DNA of 64,000 bases from Symsagittifera roscoffensis. Lineage: Eukaryota; Xenacoelomorpha; Acoela; Convolutidae. The translations under genes were made by a program, and so were the position numbers. Shown piece by piece: positions 45,801 to 54,380 of this stretch. Where the stretch lies: positions 25,476,007 to 25,540,006 of the forward strand of contig NC_087070.1 of the NCBI RefSeq assembly GCF_963678635.1, given 5' to 3'. Positions within the stretch are counted from its first letter, which is position 1. Every line of letters begins with the position of its first letter. The notes beneath the pieces were generated by a model. It saw nothing but the letters and a program-made list of their open reading frames with translations, was not told the DNA's origin and ran no database searches.

Positions 45801-48608
45801 TGATATAATGCTCACCGATTTTCTACTTTGTTGAGATGTGTGGGAGGCTTTCGTTGATATAATGCTCACCGTTTTTCTACTTTGTTGAGATGTGTTGGAG
45901 ACTTTGGTTGATATAATGCTCACCGTTTTTCTACTTCGTTGAGATGTGTGGGAGGCTTTGGTTGATATAATGCTCACCGATTTTCTACTTTGTTGAGATG
46001 TGTGGGAGGCTTTGGTTGATATAATACTCACCGTTTTTCTATTTTGTTGAGATGTGTTAGAGGCTTTGGTTGATATAATGCTCACCGTTTTTCTACTTTG
46101 TTGAGATGTGTGGGAGGCTTTGGTTGATATAATGCTCACCGTTTTTCTATTTTGTTGAGATGTGTTAGAGGCTTTGGTTGATATAATGCTCACCGATTTT
46201 CTACTTTGTTGAGATGTGTTAGAGGCTTTGGTTGATATAATGCTCACCGTTTTTCTACTTTGTTGAGATGTGTGGGAGGCTTTGGTTGATATAATACTCA
46301 CCGTTTTTCTATTTTGTTGAGATGTGTTAGAGGCTTTGGTTGATATAATGCTCACCGATTTTCTACTTTGTTGAGATGTGTGGGAGGCTTTGGTTGATAT
46401 AATGCTCACCGTTTTTCTATTTTGTTGAGATGTGTTAGAGGCTTTGGTTGATATAATGCTCACCGTTTTTCTACTTTGTTGAGATGTGTGGGAGGCTTTA
46501 GTTGATATAATGCTCACCGTTTTTCTACTTCGTTGAGATGTGTGGGATGCTTTGGTTGATATAATGCTCACCGTTTTTCTACTTTGTTGAGATGTGTGGG
46601 AGGCTTTGGTTGATATAATGCTCACCGTTTTTCTACTTCGTTGAGATGTGTGGGAGGCTTTGGTTGATATAATGCTCACCGATTTTCTATTTCGTTGAGA
46701 TGTGTGGGAGGCTTTGGTTGATATAATACTCACCGTTTTTCTATTTTGTTGAGATGTGTTAGAGGCTTTGGTTGATATAATGCTCACCGTTTTTCTACTT
46801 TGTTGAGATGTGTGGGAGGCTTTGGTTGATATAATACTCACCGTTTTTCTATTTTGTTGAGATGTGTTAGAGGCTTTGGTTGATATAATGCTCACCGATT
46901 TTCTACTTTGTTGAGATGTGTGGGAGGCTTTGGTTGATATAATGCTCACCGTTTTTCTATTTTGTTGAGATGTGTTAGAGGCTTTGGTTGATATAATGCT
47001 CACCGTTTTTCTACTTTGTTGAGATGTGTGGGAGGCTTTAGTTGATATAATGCTCACCGTTTTTCTACTTCGTTGAGATGTGTGGGATGCTTTGGTTGAT
47101 ATAATGCTCACCGTTTTTCTACTTTGTTGAGATGTGTGGGAGGCTTTGGTTGATATAATGCTCACCGTTTTTCTACTTCGTTGAGATGTGTGGGAGGCTT
47201 TGGTTGATATAATGCTCACCGATTTTCTACTTTGTTGAGATGTGTGGGAGGCTTTCGTTGATATAATGCTCACCGTTTTTCTACTTTGTTGAGATGTGTT
47301 GGAGACTTTGGTTGATATAATGCTCACCGTTTTTCTACTTCGTTGAGATGTGTGGGAGGCTTTGGTTGATATAATGCTCACCGATTTTCTACTTTGTTGA
47401 GATGTGTGGGAGGCTTTGGTTGATATAATACTCACCGTTTTTCTATTTTGTTGAGATGTGTTAGAGGCTTTGGTTGATATAATGCTCACCGTTTTTCTAC
47501 TTTGTTGAGATGTGTGGGAGGCTTTAGTTGATATAATGCTCACCGTTTTTCTACTTCGTTGAGATGTGTAGGGGGCTTTGGGTGACATAATGTTTTTATG
47601 AAGTAATTGGGTAGTTTCAGCTTAATTCTTCATTAACTAAAAAAGCCAAAATGACCTTTTGGGGTAAAATTGTGGTTCCGATTTTTGCAAACTTAATTAC
47701 ACTATAGTAATTTGGTAAAATCCAAGCAATTTCGCTCCATTTTTTTGTCTAATCTCGGCCTAGCTCCAGAAATTTGCCTTTAAAGTTTCCAAATTTGATT
47801 CATTTTGTTTGGATAATTTAAATCAGCAATGTGTCTATGAAAAGTAACAATGAATTCTTTCAAGGACTTACCAGGTTGTACCATTCTAAAAACGCCTGTT
47901 TTTACCATCTCCAGTCAGTTATTCCAATGACGTGAGAATGAACGGCGAGTGAGCGTCCCAATAAATAAAGTAGAAAGTTTGCTTGCCATTTCGTTTATTC
48001 GGAAAAATATCTACATAGTTGGCGACAACTGTCATTTTCACATCGGAATAATCTGCTGAAACCTTCAAAGCTAATTTTGAAAATTTGATTGGTGATAGCT
48101 GAGAACAATTGCGCTAGTACAGAGTGCGTTCTGTTCAATTATTAGCCGAAACTGGTAGCTAGATAAGGCGGTAAGGTGGTAAGGCGACGGGTTCGTGCTC
48201 GTACTAGGCTTCTTCTTCCCCTGATTTTAACCCGCCCTTTCGTTCCCATATTTAAATTATGTTCTCAACAATAACAATTTCAGAAACTCCTATTGAATCT
48301 ATTAATTTTTCCGTGGGCGGCAATTGAAACGTAATGAAAACCTATTTCTTAATATTTTCGGCCTTTTGGACAAGAAAAACTACCAAGGAAATTGTAAAGA
48401 AAGTTTCAGCTTACTATCTTCTACACATGTAGCAGCTGTGATGACGTAATAAGTTTGTATGATAGTCCCGCCACACAAGTGCCGACCTGTTGATGCCTCC
48501 AAAAGCTGGACGAAGAAAGCCCTGTGAGTCGATGGCGTTCCATTCACTATTGATGATTTCAAGTCGGATTTTTGTGGGCTGCAAAACATCGGGTCTTTTC
48601 CATTGTAG
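21609..48608 (-). CDS. Non-catalytic S1 serine protease homologue, gene B (six exons)
   Basis: Chymotrypsin-fold protein of about 277 residues assembled from six exons: 48608-48415, 29813-29717, 29423-29281, 28589-28514, 22328-22199 and 21803-21609. Every junction agrees in phase, and introns 1 to 4 use GT-AG. The order matches the S1 fold: an IVNG N-terminus, LCGGTII, the His-57 region, an AGDF strand, the Asp-102 region, the Ser-195 region and a C-terminal helix (FYNWI). All three catalytic residues are changed: AATC instead of AAHC (His to Thr), NNIAML instead of NDIALL (Asp to Asn), and GDEGNP instead of GDSGGP (Ser to Glu). Asp-194 and Ile-16, which form the activation salt bridge, are kept. 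The residue before IVNG is Ser, not Arg or Lys. A binding or regulatory role in the secretory or extracellular space is inferred. A signal-peptide exon upstream of 48608 has not been found. Confidence 0.8.
22199..22328 (-). CDS. Gene B exon 5 (Ser-195 region)
   Basis: Starts after ACTCAG and reads SRPFSPFVTERRRRC when joined to exon 4, like NPFVLERRKRC in gene A. It contains MVCTTR and the altered active-site motif CSGDEGNPLF. The 3' boundary is uncertain: the best alignment needs a GC donor (CAG followed by GCATCG, phase 0). The only nearby GT is in a poor context. Confidence 0.75.
22329..27078. other. Gene-free part of gene B intron 4
   Basis: AT-rich intron sequence with many short repeats of T and A and no coding pattern on either strand. 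It holds a G-rich tract near 23325-23370. Confidence 0.5.
23325..23370 (+). repeat. Long G-run, possible G-quadruplex
   Basis: About 16 consecutive G after a GGGGGGT block, followed by GTGGGAGGGAGTGGTGGG. On the transcribed strand of gene B this is a C-run. Confidence 0.8.
27079..27480 (+). CDS. Unknown ORF antisense within gene B intron 4
   Basis: I recognise no family. After a plausible acceptor (GTGACATACAG, about 27085) one frame reads through FHMIEFMRRDFNEHHQMQV and KVNQFGTMMMMSQIAEQVGL to a TGA at 27299-27301. A second frame, open from about 27283 to 27480, continues with NDFFFPWEEERSVENPN and an acidic, Pro-rich tail ending YKTFDL. The two overlap by about 20 bases, as if one base had been gained or lost. 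The balanced composition contrasts with the AT-rich intron around it. It could be the last exon of a nested gene on the opposite strand or a pseudogene. Confidence 0.4.
27481..28513. other. Intron 4 of gene B; no gene recognised
   Basis: Less AT-rich than average in parts, but no frame on either strand shows family resemblance. Confidence 0.45.
28514..28589 (-). CDS. Gene B exon 4
   Basis: A 76-bp exon between GAAATTAG and GTGATT. Joined in phase it reads GSTSASNKTK, then LPDTLIEAKLLENKL, which lines up with FPETLQETVLLESKL of gene A. The phase fits exon 3 on one side (one base carried over) and exon 5 on the other (two bases carried over). Confidence 0.8.
28590..29280 (-). other. Gene B intron 3
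   Basis: 691 bp, GT-AG (GTCAGC to AATTAG). No feature seen. Confidence 0.65.
29281..29423 (-). CDS. Gene B exon 3 (Asp-102 region)
   Basis: 143 bp after TTTTCAG. It reads LQLQVKVGNNIAMLRL, where the usual NDIALLKL has Asn in place of the catalytic Asp. Then come PPCTC and HGIALGTCGLG, parallel to TPCRC and HGTPMGTCGFG of gene A. Confidence 0.85.
29717..29813 (-). CDS. Gene B exon 2
   Basis: 97 bp between TTTTTGTTCAG and GTGAGT, both strong sites. It reads NVDNLRAEAGDFTN and LLSIHAVFIAP, the strand that follows the His-57 loop in S1 proteases. It starts with two carried-over bases, matching the one-base overhang of exon 1, and ends with two, matching exon 3. Confidence 0.85.
29814..31090. 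other. Gene B intron 1, 3' part; no gene recognised
   Basis: AT-rich intron. It ends with the pyrimidine tract and CAG before exon 2. Short open frames on the minus strand are not convincing. Confidence 0.5.
31091..33775 (-). pseudogene. Decayed Ty3/Gypsy pol, RNase H and integrase part
   Basis: Minus-strand retroelement polyprotein. Reading down from 33775: FNWTTAHKRFLKKK and DASYNGLGARLEQ (about 33570-33700), then ATNRFKHWL and IAMDHQALLSAS (about 33400-33500), which is the RNase H domain. At 32118-32348 there is the integrase zinc-binding region (LLVVPKKLRKAALTRLHGGH). At about 31640-32090 the integrase core includes YLLVGIDR and IKYIFPSQGDLRECGLV. Frameshifts and stops are frequent. The element continues at 36025 beyond the hAT insertion. 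It lies in the sense orientation of gene B intron 1. Confidence 0.75.
33776..33783. repeat. hAT target site duplication, left
   Basis: GTCAAGAA, repeated exactly at 36025-36032. Eight-base target duplications are typical of hAT elements. Confidence 0.95.
33797..33872 (+). promoter_or_regulatory. Subterminal CCGGAT cluster, left end
   Basis: Seven CCGGAT hexamers within about 75 bp. Subterminal motif clusters in hAT elements bind the transposase. A comparable cluster in both orientations lies at the right end. Confidence 0.6.
34031..35809 (+). CDS. hAT transposase, BED zinc finger type
   Basis: 592 residues from ATG 34031 (MDKRRALIWNYFN). The open frame extends further upstream without an ATG that I prefer. 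The N-terminus is a BED zinc finger (Cys pair in CNVSSC, His pair in HLRSKH) for binding the transposon ends. The RNase H-like catalytic core contains VTTDIWTS with the first Asp, VSDNASNM with the second, and CSAHTIQLCV. The C-terminus has the hAT dimerisation block (WAKQVLSAPASSVRSERVFS, then KRNRLN). No stop or frameshift. It catalyses cut-and-paste transposition in the nucleus. The length is normal for the superfamily. It could also have been co-opted by the host, but intact TIRs and target duplications argue for a mobile copy. Confidence 0.95.
   Translation: MDKRRALIWNYFNIQSNQSTHAKCNVSSCQQAIKRGQNPSSYSTTPLVNHLRSKHRNLFEQYEAALSQPGTSIVQNLPANQPSILSAFEDVRVWPHDNSKARKITRKVAEMIALDVQPISIVEDSGFKELLTTIEPRYCLPSRPYIRNEIDLLFTEVKTKMKELIAGEFISVTTDIWTSQVNNMCFLSLTCCFVNTDYVRKVLVLNTSPFPGTHSGVNIAEKLQNLVNDWEIPVGKIFFCVSDNASNMKNAITTFGVKWAGCSAHTIQLCVNDAITSQRVITDALKVCRKIIGHFSHSAQACEKLRQVQDQLGMSHKKLIQDVSVRWNSTLRMIERMIDQKAAVTLYSADNNVDQLSSNQWSILDKVVKILKPCEQFTLDVSADTSSLSLIVPGYSLLRSHLLNLGDDHGVQTFKASLIEALDKRFNYYTLDPYICLASFLDPRFKDKYISPVVLDQIKDILGETPDIEVITPEANSAPREQSSCNFWLAEEDVTPATPSTVSHLDSEISEYSSLPRSNMALKDPVCYWKSETRFPALKNWAKQVLSAPASSVRSERVFSTSGNVLSEKRNRLNSNFSEILVLLHDNLPLLK
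35910..36013 (+). promoter_or_regulatory. Subterminal CCGGAT cluster, right end
   Basis: Repeated CCGGAT and its reverse complement ATCCGG close to the right terminal repeat, mirroring the left end. Confidence 0.6.
36025..36032. repeat. hAT target site duplication, right
   Basis: Exact copy of the left GTCAAGAA. Confidence 0.95.
36033..36480 (-). pseudogene. Decayed Ty3/Gypsy reverse transcriptase end
   Basis: The part of the retroelement upstream of the hAT insertion on the minus strand. A degenerate palm motif (DYIFTAS, where members have a YxDD box) lies near 36310. It is followed by EEEHFKLVEKDMKR and the thumb (TNWLGHQLSIKGAISKIS). At least one stop is present. Without the hAT and one copy of its target duplication, this would join the fragment ending at 33775. 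Confidence 0.75.
36481..38666. other. Gene B intron 1; probable upstream retroelement debris
   Basis: Minus-strand open stretches at 36576-36932 and 37057-37305 are basic and might be earlier parts of the Ty3/Gypsy element, but I can match them to no domain. The rest is AT-rich intron sequence. Confidence 0.4.
38931..40910 (-). repeat. Higher-order duplication of about 1,103 bp within the array
   Basis: A rare junction variant (CATCTTTTTTCTACTTTTG) occurs at about 38938, 39368 and 40471. The second and third occurrences, and the unit patterns that follow each, are offset by 1,103 bp. This is about 20.4 units, so the event was not register-perfect. Confidence 0.75.
46261..47228 (-). repeat. 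540-bp higher-order repeat in the array
   Basis: 46261-46689 is identical by eye to 46801-47229, exactly ten 54-bp units apart. This shows recent block duplication at this end of the array. Confidence 0.8.
47591..48414. other. Gene B intron 1, 5' part
   Basis: Non-coding. A short GGTAAGG-type repeat is seen at 48168-48190. The intron donor GTAAGC lies at 48414-48409 on the minus strand. Confidence 0.55.
48415..48608 (-). CDS. Gene B exon 1 found (His-57 region)
   Basis: Encodes a short propeptide-like stretch with one Cys (MFCSPQKSD), then SSIVNGTPSTHRAFFVQL, HLCGGTIIQTYYVITAATCV and ED, followed by a strong GTAAGC donor. AATC replaces AAHC, so the catalytic His is Thr. The 5' boundary is uncertain. 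The likeliest acceptor is TACGGCAG at 48609. No Met or signal peptide is encoded here, so at least one upstream exon is missing. Confidence 0.8.
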
Positions 48609-49069
48609 CTGCCGTATTCCAATAACCGACGAATGATAAAAATTAGGCTATTTTTTTAAAAAGGTTGTCCGCCTTTAAATTATCAAAACCAGCGAATTTA
48701 GTGTTAGTTATGATTTTGTTGTTGCTAGTAAAAAGGAAAACTTAAAAAACTTTTTGATCTATTTACCATTATTTATTTAGTTTAAATTCTACTGAATTTG
48801 GAATTGGAAATGGAAATGACCCCTGAGGTTTTTCGAATTTAAAATTGCTATTGTTAAAATTTATAACAGCTGCTGATAATATAACAGTCTGAGTAACTAA
48901 GAGAGAAATACAAATTAATGATTTCATGCTTGATAAATTTCACATTAAAAAAGTGATTGCAAACACCTAAGATGACAAACAAAGCTAATATTTGAACAGA
49001 TTTTATGGTTTGCCTAATTTGCCAATAAATGTTAATCTAGTTCATCTGTTAATCCTATTCAAAGTGATC

Positions 49070-49520
49070 TCGGGTTCAGCTCGCAAGACTCCCCATATCA
49101 ATGGGCGGACACCCTTCTCCCATGGATTCGACCCTTTCCCTAACCAAAGGGTCCATCTTTACAATTTAAAAAAAAAAATTTTTACGACATCCATTTTGCT
49201 GCGCAGAAAATTTTCCGCTGAACAAATTTGTTACAGTGTGCTTTAGTAGAGTCTTAAAAACCAGATTGGTCAGCCTAAAAATGAAAAAAAGTAGACTATA
49301 TTCCGAGCTTTTTTTTTTAAATCGACTGATTCTCCTCTGTCCGTAATAGTGAATTGTTCAGCACTAAAATGGTTAAAATTTTCGGGGAGAAAGAGTCGTA
49401 GCGTGTTTCGAGAGAGCCTAAAAAACCAATTTGGTCAACCTAAAAGTGAAAAAAAAAATCGACAAAATGGGCATGTTTCGACTGTCTCGACTTTCTCGAT
49501 GAACAATTCGTTTCAAACGT
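49070..49520. repeat. Dispersed repeat copy (GATTCGACCC family)
   Basis: Contains GGATTCGACCCTTTCC and AAAGGGTCC near 49120-49155. Two copies of a motif like CCAATTTGGTCAACCTAAAA-TGAAAAAA follow, about 155 bp apart (49262 and 49424). Similar blocks recur at 52590-52940 and 61625-61720. Confidence 0.5.
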
Positions 49521-50430
49521 ACACTAAAACCTATTTCGCCCTATTTTGTTGCTTATTGCATATCATTGTTGTTCGCTGTACCCGTATAGTGTACACAAGC
49601 TAATTAAAGAGTTGGTTGAGTCCCTGTTGAAATCAAACAACCTAAAATCTTGGGTTTACGACGTCCATACAAGAAAAATGCCTATCATACAGTTTCATAT
49701 ATGGACGCTATTGAAAAAATGTTTATCAGTGGGAAAATGCTTATTATTATTTTGTTGATTTTTAAAGAGCCGTGACCGTTTCTGCTGTGTCTTTTTAAGT
49801 TGTTGATTTTTTTTTTATTTGTTTGAAACAATTGGTTTGTACAAACGGTTTTAAAAAATCTGAAAAACATCAATTTCTGAGATTTCTTTGAAGTATATTT
49901 TGGAGGTTACAGTTTAGCTTTTTTACATAAGCATTTTATAGTTTTCTTTCTCAATCAAGTAGGAAGACAGTTTCTTTTTAGATACTTCTAATTTTTGTGA
50001 ATAGTTTTTTGATACAGTCGATTCGTCGAAATGGTACCAAAAAATTCAAAAAATGTGAAAAATGATTTAAAAATTTAGCCCCAAGATGAGTAATAATGTT
50101 TATCGTTTAGATAATTGTTTTCAATAAAGTAACGACTGATATTTTAATAATGATTGAGTGTTTTGTTTCATTGTTTTTTAGCTTTTTCTTTTTGTGGTGA
50201 CGATTTTGTCGTTGCCCCAAAAATTTACCTAATGTTTTCGACCACCTCTAGTCTTTCTTGTGGCGGTTCTGTTTATGACGAGCAATTATTCTGGTCTAGC
50301 TAACTGCAAATTGAAAGCACTTTTATACAGGATTATACTGCTATCTGCATCTGTCTTTTAGTTGTGCCGGCAAAAAAAATCCGACAAAAATTGCCTTTAA
50401 AGGTTCGTTCTTCAATTGTTTGTTGTGTTT

Positions 50431-50622
50431 CGATTGTGCTTGACCTATGTTTTGACTGAGATCGACTTATTTTTTGACTTTCTTGACCGAAATCGGGTAA
50501 GTTTTGACTGAGCTCGACTTATGTTTCGACCGAGCGTGACCTATGTTTTGACTGTGTTTGATTTATGTTTCGACCAAGCTCGACCTATGCTTCGGCTGTG
50601 CTCGACCTATGTCTCGGCTCTC
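50431..50622. repeat. Imperfect 22-bp tandem repeat
   Basis: The unit is CTCGACTTATGTTTCGACCG plus AG. About eight degenerate copies, best preserved at 50513-50622. Confidence 0.75.
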
Positions 50623-52589
50623 TGGACCGAATTTGGGTATGTTTCGATTTTGTGCTCAACCTAAATTTGCTTCTCGCCCGCTGAATTTCGGTCGCAAAAC
50701 TGGGTAGGTCTCCAATCTTCGTCTAAATATCAGTTTTTGATTGCAAAAACTCAACATGTATTCTCGAAACTTCAAACTGCTTGAACTAACGTCGTTTTTG
50801 CCGAAATGTATTTTAATAAAAATCAGAGATCGGGGATTAGTTATCTTTACCAAGCTACGGGATTATAGAAATTTTTTTTAAAAAATTTTGTAAGAAACGC
50901 TGTATTTTGAACAAGATAACCAATTGTTTGTAAACGCTTAGAACTTATAAATTATGAATATTCATATAAATTTTTGATCGACTTTTGTAAGATAACATTA
51001 AAGTTACCCCTAAAATTATAAAATATTGACTGAAAGATCCTTTTTCCACATGGCAGATGATCTGTCAAAAGCTGCTGAGCTTGTCTATGGATAGTTTGTA
51101 TCTGTCTAACCAAACATTCTTTATGTAGTCATGGCTGCTTGTAGCTCCAATCGTGGAAAACATAATTGCTTCTTTGGTGCAACATCTGTTTTCAAAAAAT
51201 CAGTTTTTTGTGTCGCAAAGTCCTTCCAGTGAAACATCTGCAGACGCAGTGAAACATCTGCAGGTTGAAACTAAGAAAGTTTTTCGGTGTTTCAATGGTT
51301 TTGATTTATTTTTGAAACATATTCAGACATCTCTTCATCCCGTTCCACAACTTACATTTCCTCATTTTTCAGTGGAGGCCGTAATTTGCCAAAGTTGGTA
51401 AATGCTTTCTCCAAGTATGCGTCTATTCTTTTCACAGCTCATAATTTTATCACTCTGATCTGCCTGTTTTAAGCTTAGTCAAACTCACGCTTACTATTCT
51501 TGAAAAAATACTGCTGGTGGCATACTGTCGGAGTTGCCTGATTGTTGGGGTACTGAGTTTTAAGTTTCTATTTTGTTTTCGTCTAACAGTCGGTTGGGTT
51601 TCCAATCATATCCGCATATGCCGTAAGATTGATTTTGTAGTCATTGATGCCATGTTTAACCAAGCACCTAAAACTGAGTTTTTTGACGACATCATAAAAC
51701 TGCCTTAAATTTATCCTTTGAAAATCTGAACAGTTCAGAGGAAGTTTTGATGCAAGTTTATTGTTGCTACACCAGCCATGCTTTATTCCTTTTGAAACGA
51801 AATTTTTAGTTTTATATTCTGCTTTGTAATTATACTGTCCTTTTCTTGGCGAGGTTGGTTCATTTTCCAGGTACAGTTTTTGCACAGTCAAATATTTTGA
51901 TTTCAATTAAATAGTGTTGTCGTTTTCATCAACTCTAGAAGTTTTCAAGTTATCCCAATTAATTTTGAAAACATTCGTATTGTTTTGTAAGAAACAGCTG
52001 TTTGAATAGCTATCTCCTGCTACCAAAAAATTAGCTTGTGTATTTATTTGATCACACCAAATGTTGGGAAGTTGCAGATTATTTGGGGAATTTTTTCTTC
52101 TTACTAATATAAAATTTCTAGTTTGTTTCCTACTTTATAAAATTTACCAAAACAAATGTAAAACTTCCATCCTTTTTAAGCATAGGTGGCAGATTAATTT
52201 TTTGAGTAAAACATTTGAGTAAAATATTTTGGTCGGAATAAAACGCTACCAGACGCAAAGTATATTCATTTGAACATAACGTCTGGTTACAATATCATTC
52301 AAAGCAATCTTGCTTTGGATGTTCTTCTACCAAAATAACCTCATTGGAAACTACTAGTATCGAAGTGTTTCTTTTCCAAATCGAAAACCACATCTCTAAT
52401 TTTTCATTACACTGAGGTTGTGTCTTACTGTTTCCAGGTATCATTTAAGTTTTCATGTCGGGAATATCAAATACAAACAAAATTGATTTCAGGATCAGTT
52501 TTTGCAGCAGTATATGCGTTTTTCTATTAATTAACCAGCCCAGAGGTCTAATTCAGAGGTTATATAATTAAGGCAGGAGCTGATTTAGG

Positions 52590-52940
52590 AGATGAGACGT
52601 CCCCCCCCTCAAGGGTTCGACCCCCTGCCGACCTTTGGTACTTTTTAAGAAATCCGTTTTTGGCCGACCGACTCTAAAATTTTTCTAATGGCGTTTTCGA
52701 CGCCAATATTTACTAAGTTTGAGGGAGAGCGCACGCCAGAAAAACGCGATTTTTAAGTCAACATTTTCCAACAATTGCCCAAAAACGGTTTTTTGACCTG
52801 TTTTTTCTTCTTCAAAATTTGACCAAAACAGAGTCTTTTAAATACCTGAGGAGAGCTCGGAAAATCAATTTAGTCCACCTAGAAAAAAATGTCGTCAAAG
52901 TTTTTGAAAAATTTCAAATCCCCCCTCTAGAAAATCTCAG
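52590..52940. repeat. Dispersed repeat copy (GGTTCGACCC family)
   Basis: Starts with a C-run and GGTTCGACCCCCTGCC and carries a CAATTTAGTCCACCTAGAAAAAA motif near 52870. It ends with CCCCCCTCTAGAAAATCTCAG. It shares its key motifs with 49070-49520, and the first with 61625-61720. Confidence 0.5.
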
Positions 52941-53879
52941 ATCCGCCCCTGATTTAAGGTAAAACTAGAGCCCATTAAATTTTGGCTATTTTGCAAGTGC
53001 TTACCTTGCAAATTGCAGCGCACTTAAAATTGTTTGTGCCCGCAATCTTGTCATTGTTGGGCAACATCACATCGAAAACAATAAAAAAAATTCCTTGGGG
53101 TTCTAGTGTTAAAACTTTTTTATTAGAGTTGTGCCTGTTTTTTTTCAATTCTAGCCAGGTTGAATACTTTTTTGGAAGTGTTGAAGCATAGCTTATACGC
53201 ACAAGTTCTTACTTTTTACGCCTGTTCTTCCCTCAAAAGCAAGTTTGTTCTTCAAACACTGAATACAAAGTGTGTCTCTAAAGGATGTGGTAATTGTTAT
53301 TTTCAAATATTTCTGATCAAATATTTCACATTTCACTAGTAAAAACATTAATAAATGATGTCATTAGGGTGATATTGATCTCCAGAATGATTTCTTGAAA
53401 AAATTGATTTCGTGTTATTTAGTGTTTTGTGACAAAAAACTGATTGAAACATCTTTCGCTCTAGTGACTAGCACAAAACAAGTTCACTCTCACAGATTTT
53501 CAACGCGAATGGGAACGTCTCCTAGACAGGCCTTTGGGAAATGTTACCAACAGAGGTGGTCCTCTCTATTTTCTCAAGTAATTTTAACATTATGAAAACA
53601 GCCGTAAATCAATATCCCTTGTCAATCAATATCCCCTGTACCCGTTTGTAGCGGATTATCAGCGATTTGAAGATTTTCTTTACAGAAGGAAGAAACTGCA
53701 AAAAAATCAAGAACGCAATTATGAAATTAGAGAAACGCTTTGCGTGTGGTGTTCAGCTCAGAATCACAATTATCATTCCAAAATTCTCTGTAGTAACTAA
53801 AATTGATGGGATCTGGACTAAAGTCGAATAGTCACAATGAGCGATTGTGGGCACGTTTAAATGTTTGTGATATCGAAAG

Positions 53880-54380
53880 TACGACATCAGGGCAAAGGGG
53901 AAATGTTGTGCTAGGTTGACTTTCTTCAAGGCAAAATCAAAAGCAATGTCTGATTCAGAGATGACAACAAAAGACCAATGGCGGTCAAACATGACTCCTT
54001 GTGATACATCGGCGAATTATCAGAAGACTTTGGTTCCAACAAAAGGGCACAACATGCCATACACGCCCCTGCAATATTGCAGTATCTAGAAATGGTTTTT
54101 CGTGTAGTCATTATCAGGTGTCATTCTTAATTTTTTCGACCACCTAAAAGCCTGACCTGAATCCCCTAGACTACTGGTTCTGGGGTTATGGCTAAGCTTC
54201 GATTCATCGCAAAAACCTCGAGACCATTACCGAATTAATGACAAGAGTTGAATAATACTGCCGTATTTCCACACGGGATGGATTTCGTCAGCTACAGTTT
54301 CAGTTCACAAACGCATAAGAGAACCTCAATAATATGGCGAGGAATTTTTCCAGCATCTCTTTGATACTATGATTATTTAA
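53880..54380 (+). pseudogene. Tc1/mariner-like transposase remnant
   Basis: DNA transposase fragment. It reads WFQQKGTTCHTR at 54031-54066, where intact mariner-type proteins have FQQDGA, so the catalytic Asp is Lys. Then, after a stop, it reads KPDLNPLDYWFWGYG at about 54148-54193, the segment with the third catalytic acid. Downstream NLETITELMTRVE fits the C-terminal part. Several stops. No terminal repeats were identified. Confidence 0.7.

Larger units (their letters stand above)
38667..47590 (-). repeat. 54-bp minisatellite, about 165 units, 8.9 kb
   Basis: Tandem array of a 54-bp unit (plus strand: TTGGTTGATATAATGCTCAC, then CGTTTTTCTACTTTGTTGAG, then ATGTGTGGGAGGCT). As 54 is a multiple of three and one minus-strand frame lacks stops, long reading frames appear (up to 820 codons, an 18-residue Ser/Thr/Lys-rich repeat). 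The frame breaks at several places. Common unit variants change the amino acid (His/Asn, Gln/Arg, Thr/Ser), as expected without protein-level selection. The array lies inside intron 1 of gene B in the sense orientation, which also argues for non-coding DNA. The left third (38.7-41 kb) is more divergent than the rest. Confidence 0.9.
48609..53879. other. Gene-poor region between genes B and A
   Basis: No supported coding sequence on either strand. Contains dispersed repeat copies (about 49070-49520 and 52590-52940) and a 22-bp tandem repeat (50431-50622). Short open frames lack family resemblance. Confidence 0.5.

Noticed and set aside
41671..47588. Long minus-strand frames of 373, 534 and 820 codons as protein-coding genes
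   Set aside because: They are the one open frame of a 54-bp tandem repeat inside an intron; unit variants change amino acids freely and frame breaks occur at several points.
38667..47590. CRISPR-like array
   Set aside because: Units are directly adjacent without unique spacers, 54 bp long and in a eukaryotic intron.
48160..48240. tRNA gene suggested by GGTAAGG repeats and GGGTTCG
   Set aside because: No cloverleaf can be drawn and the B box is incomplete.
53753..54111. Minus-strand frames of 79 and 61 codons
   Set aside because: Overlap the plus-strand mariner-like remnant, which shows recognisable transposase motifs; the minus frames show none.
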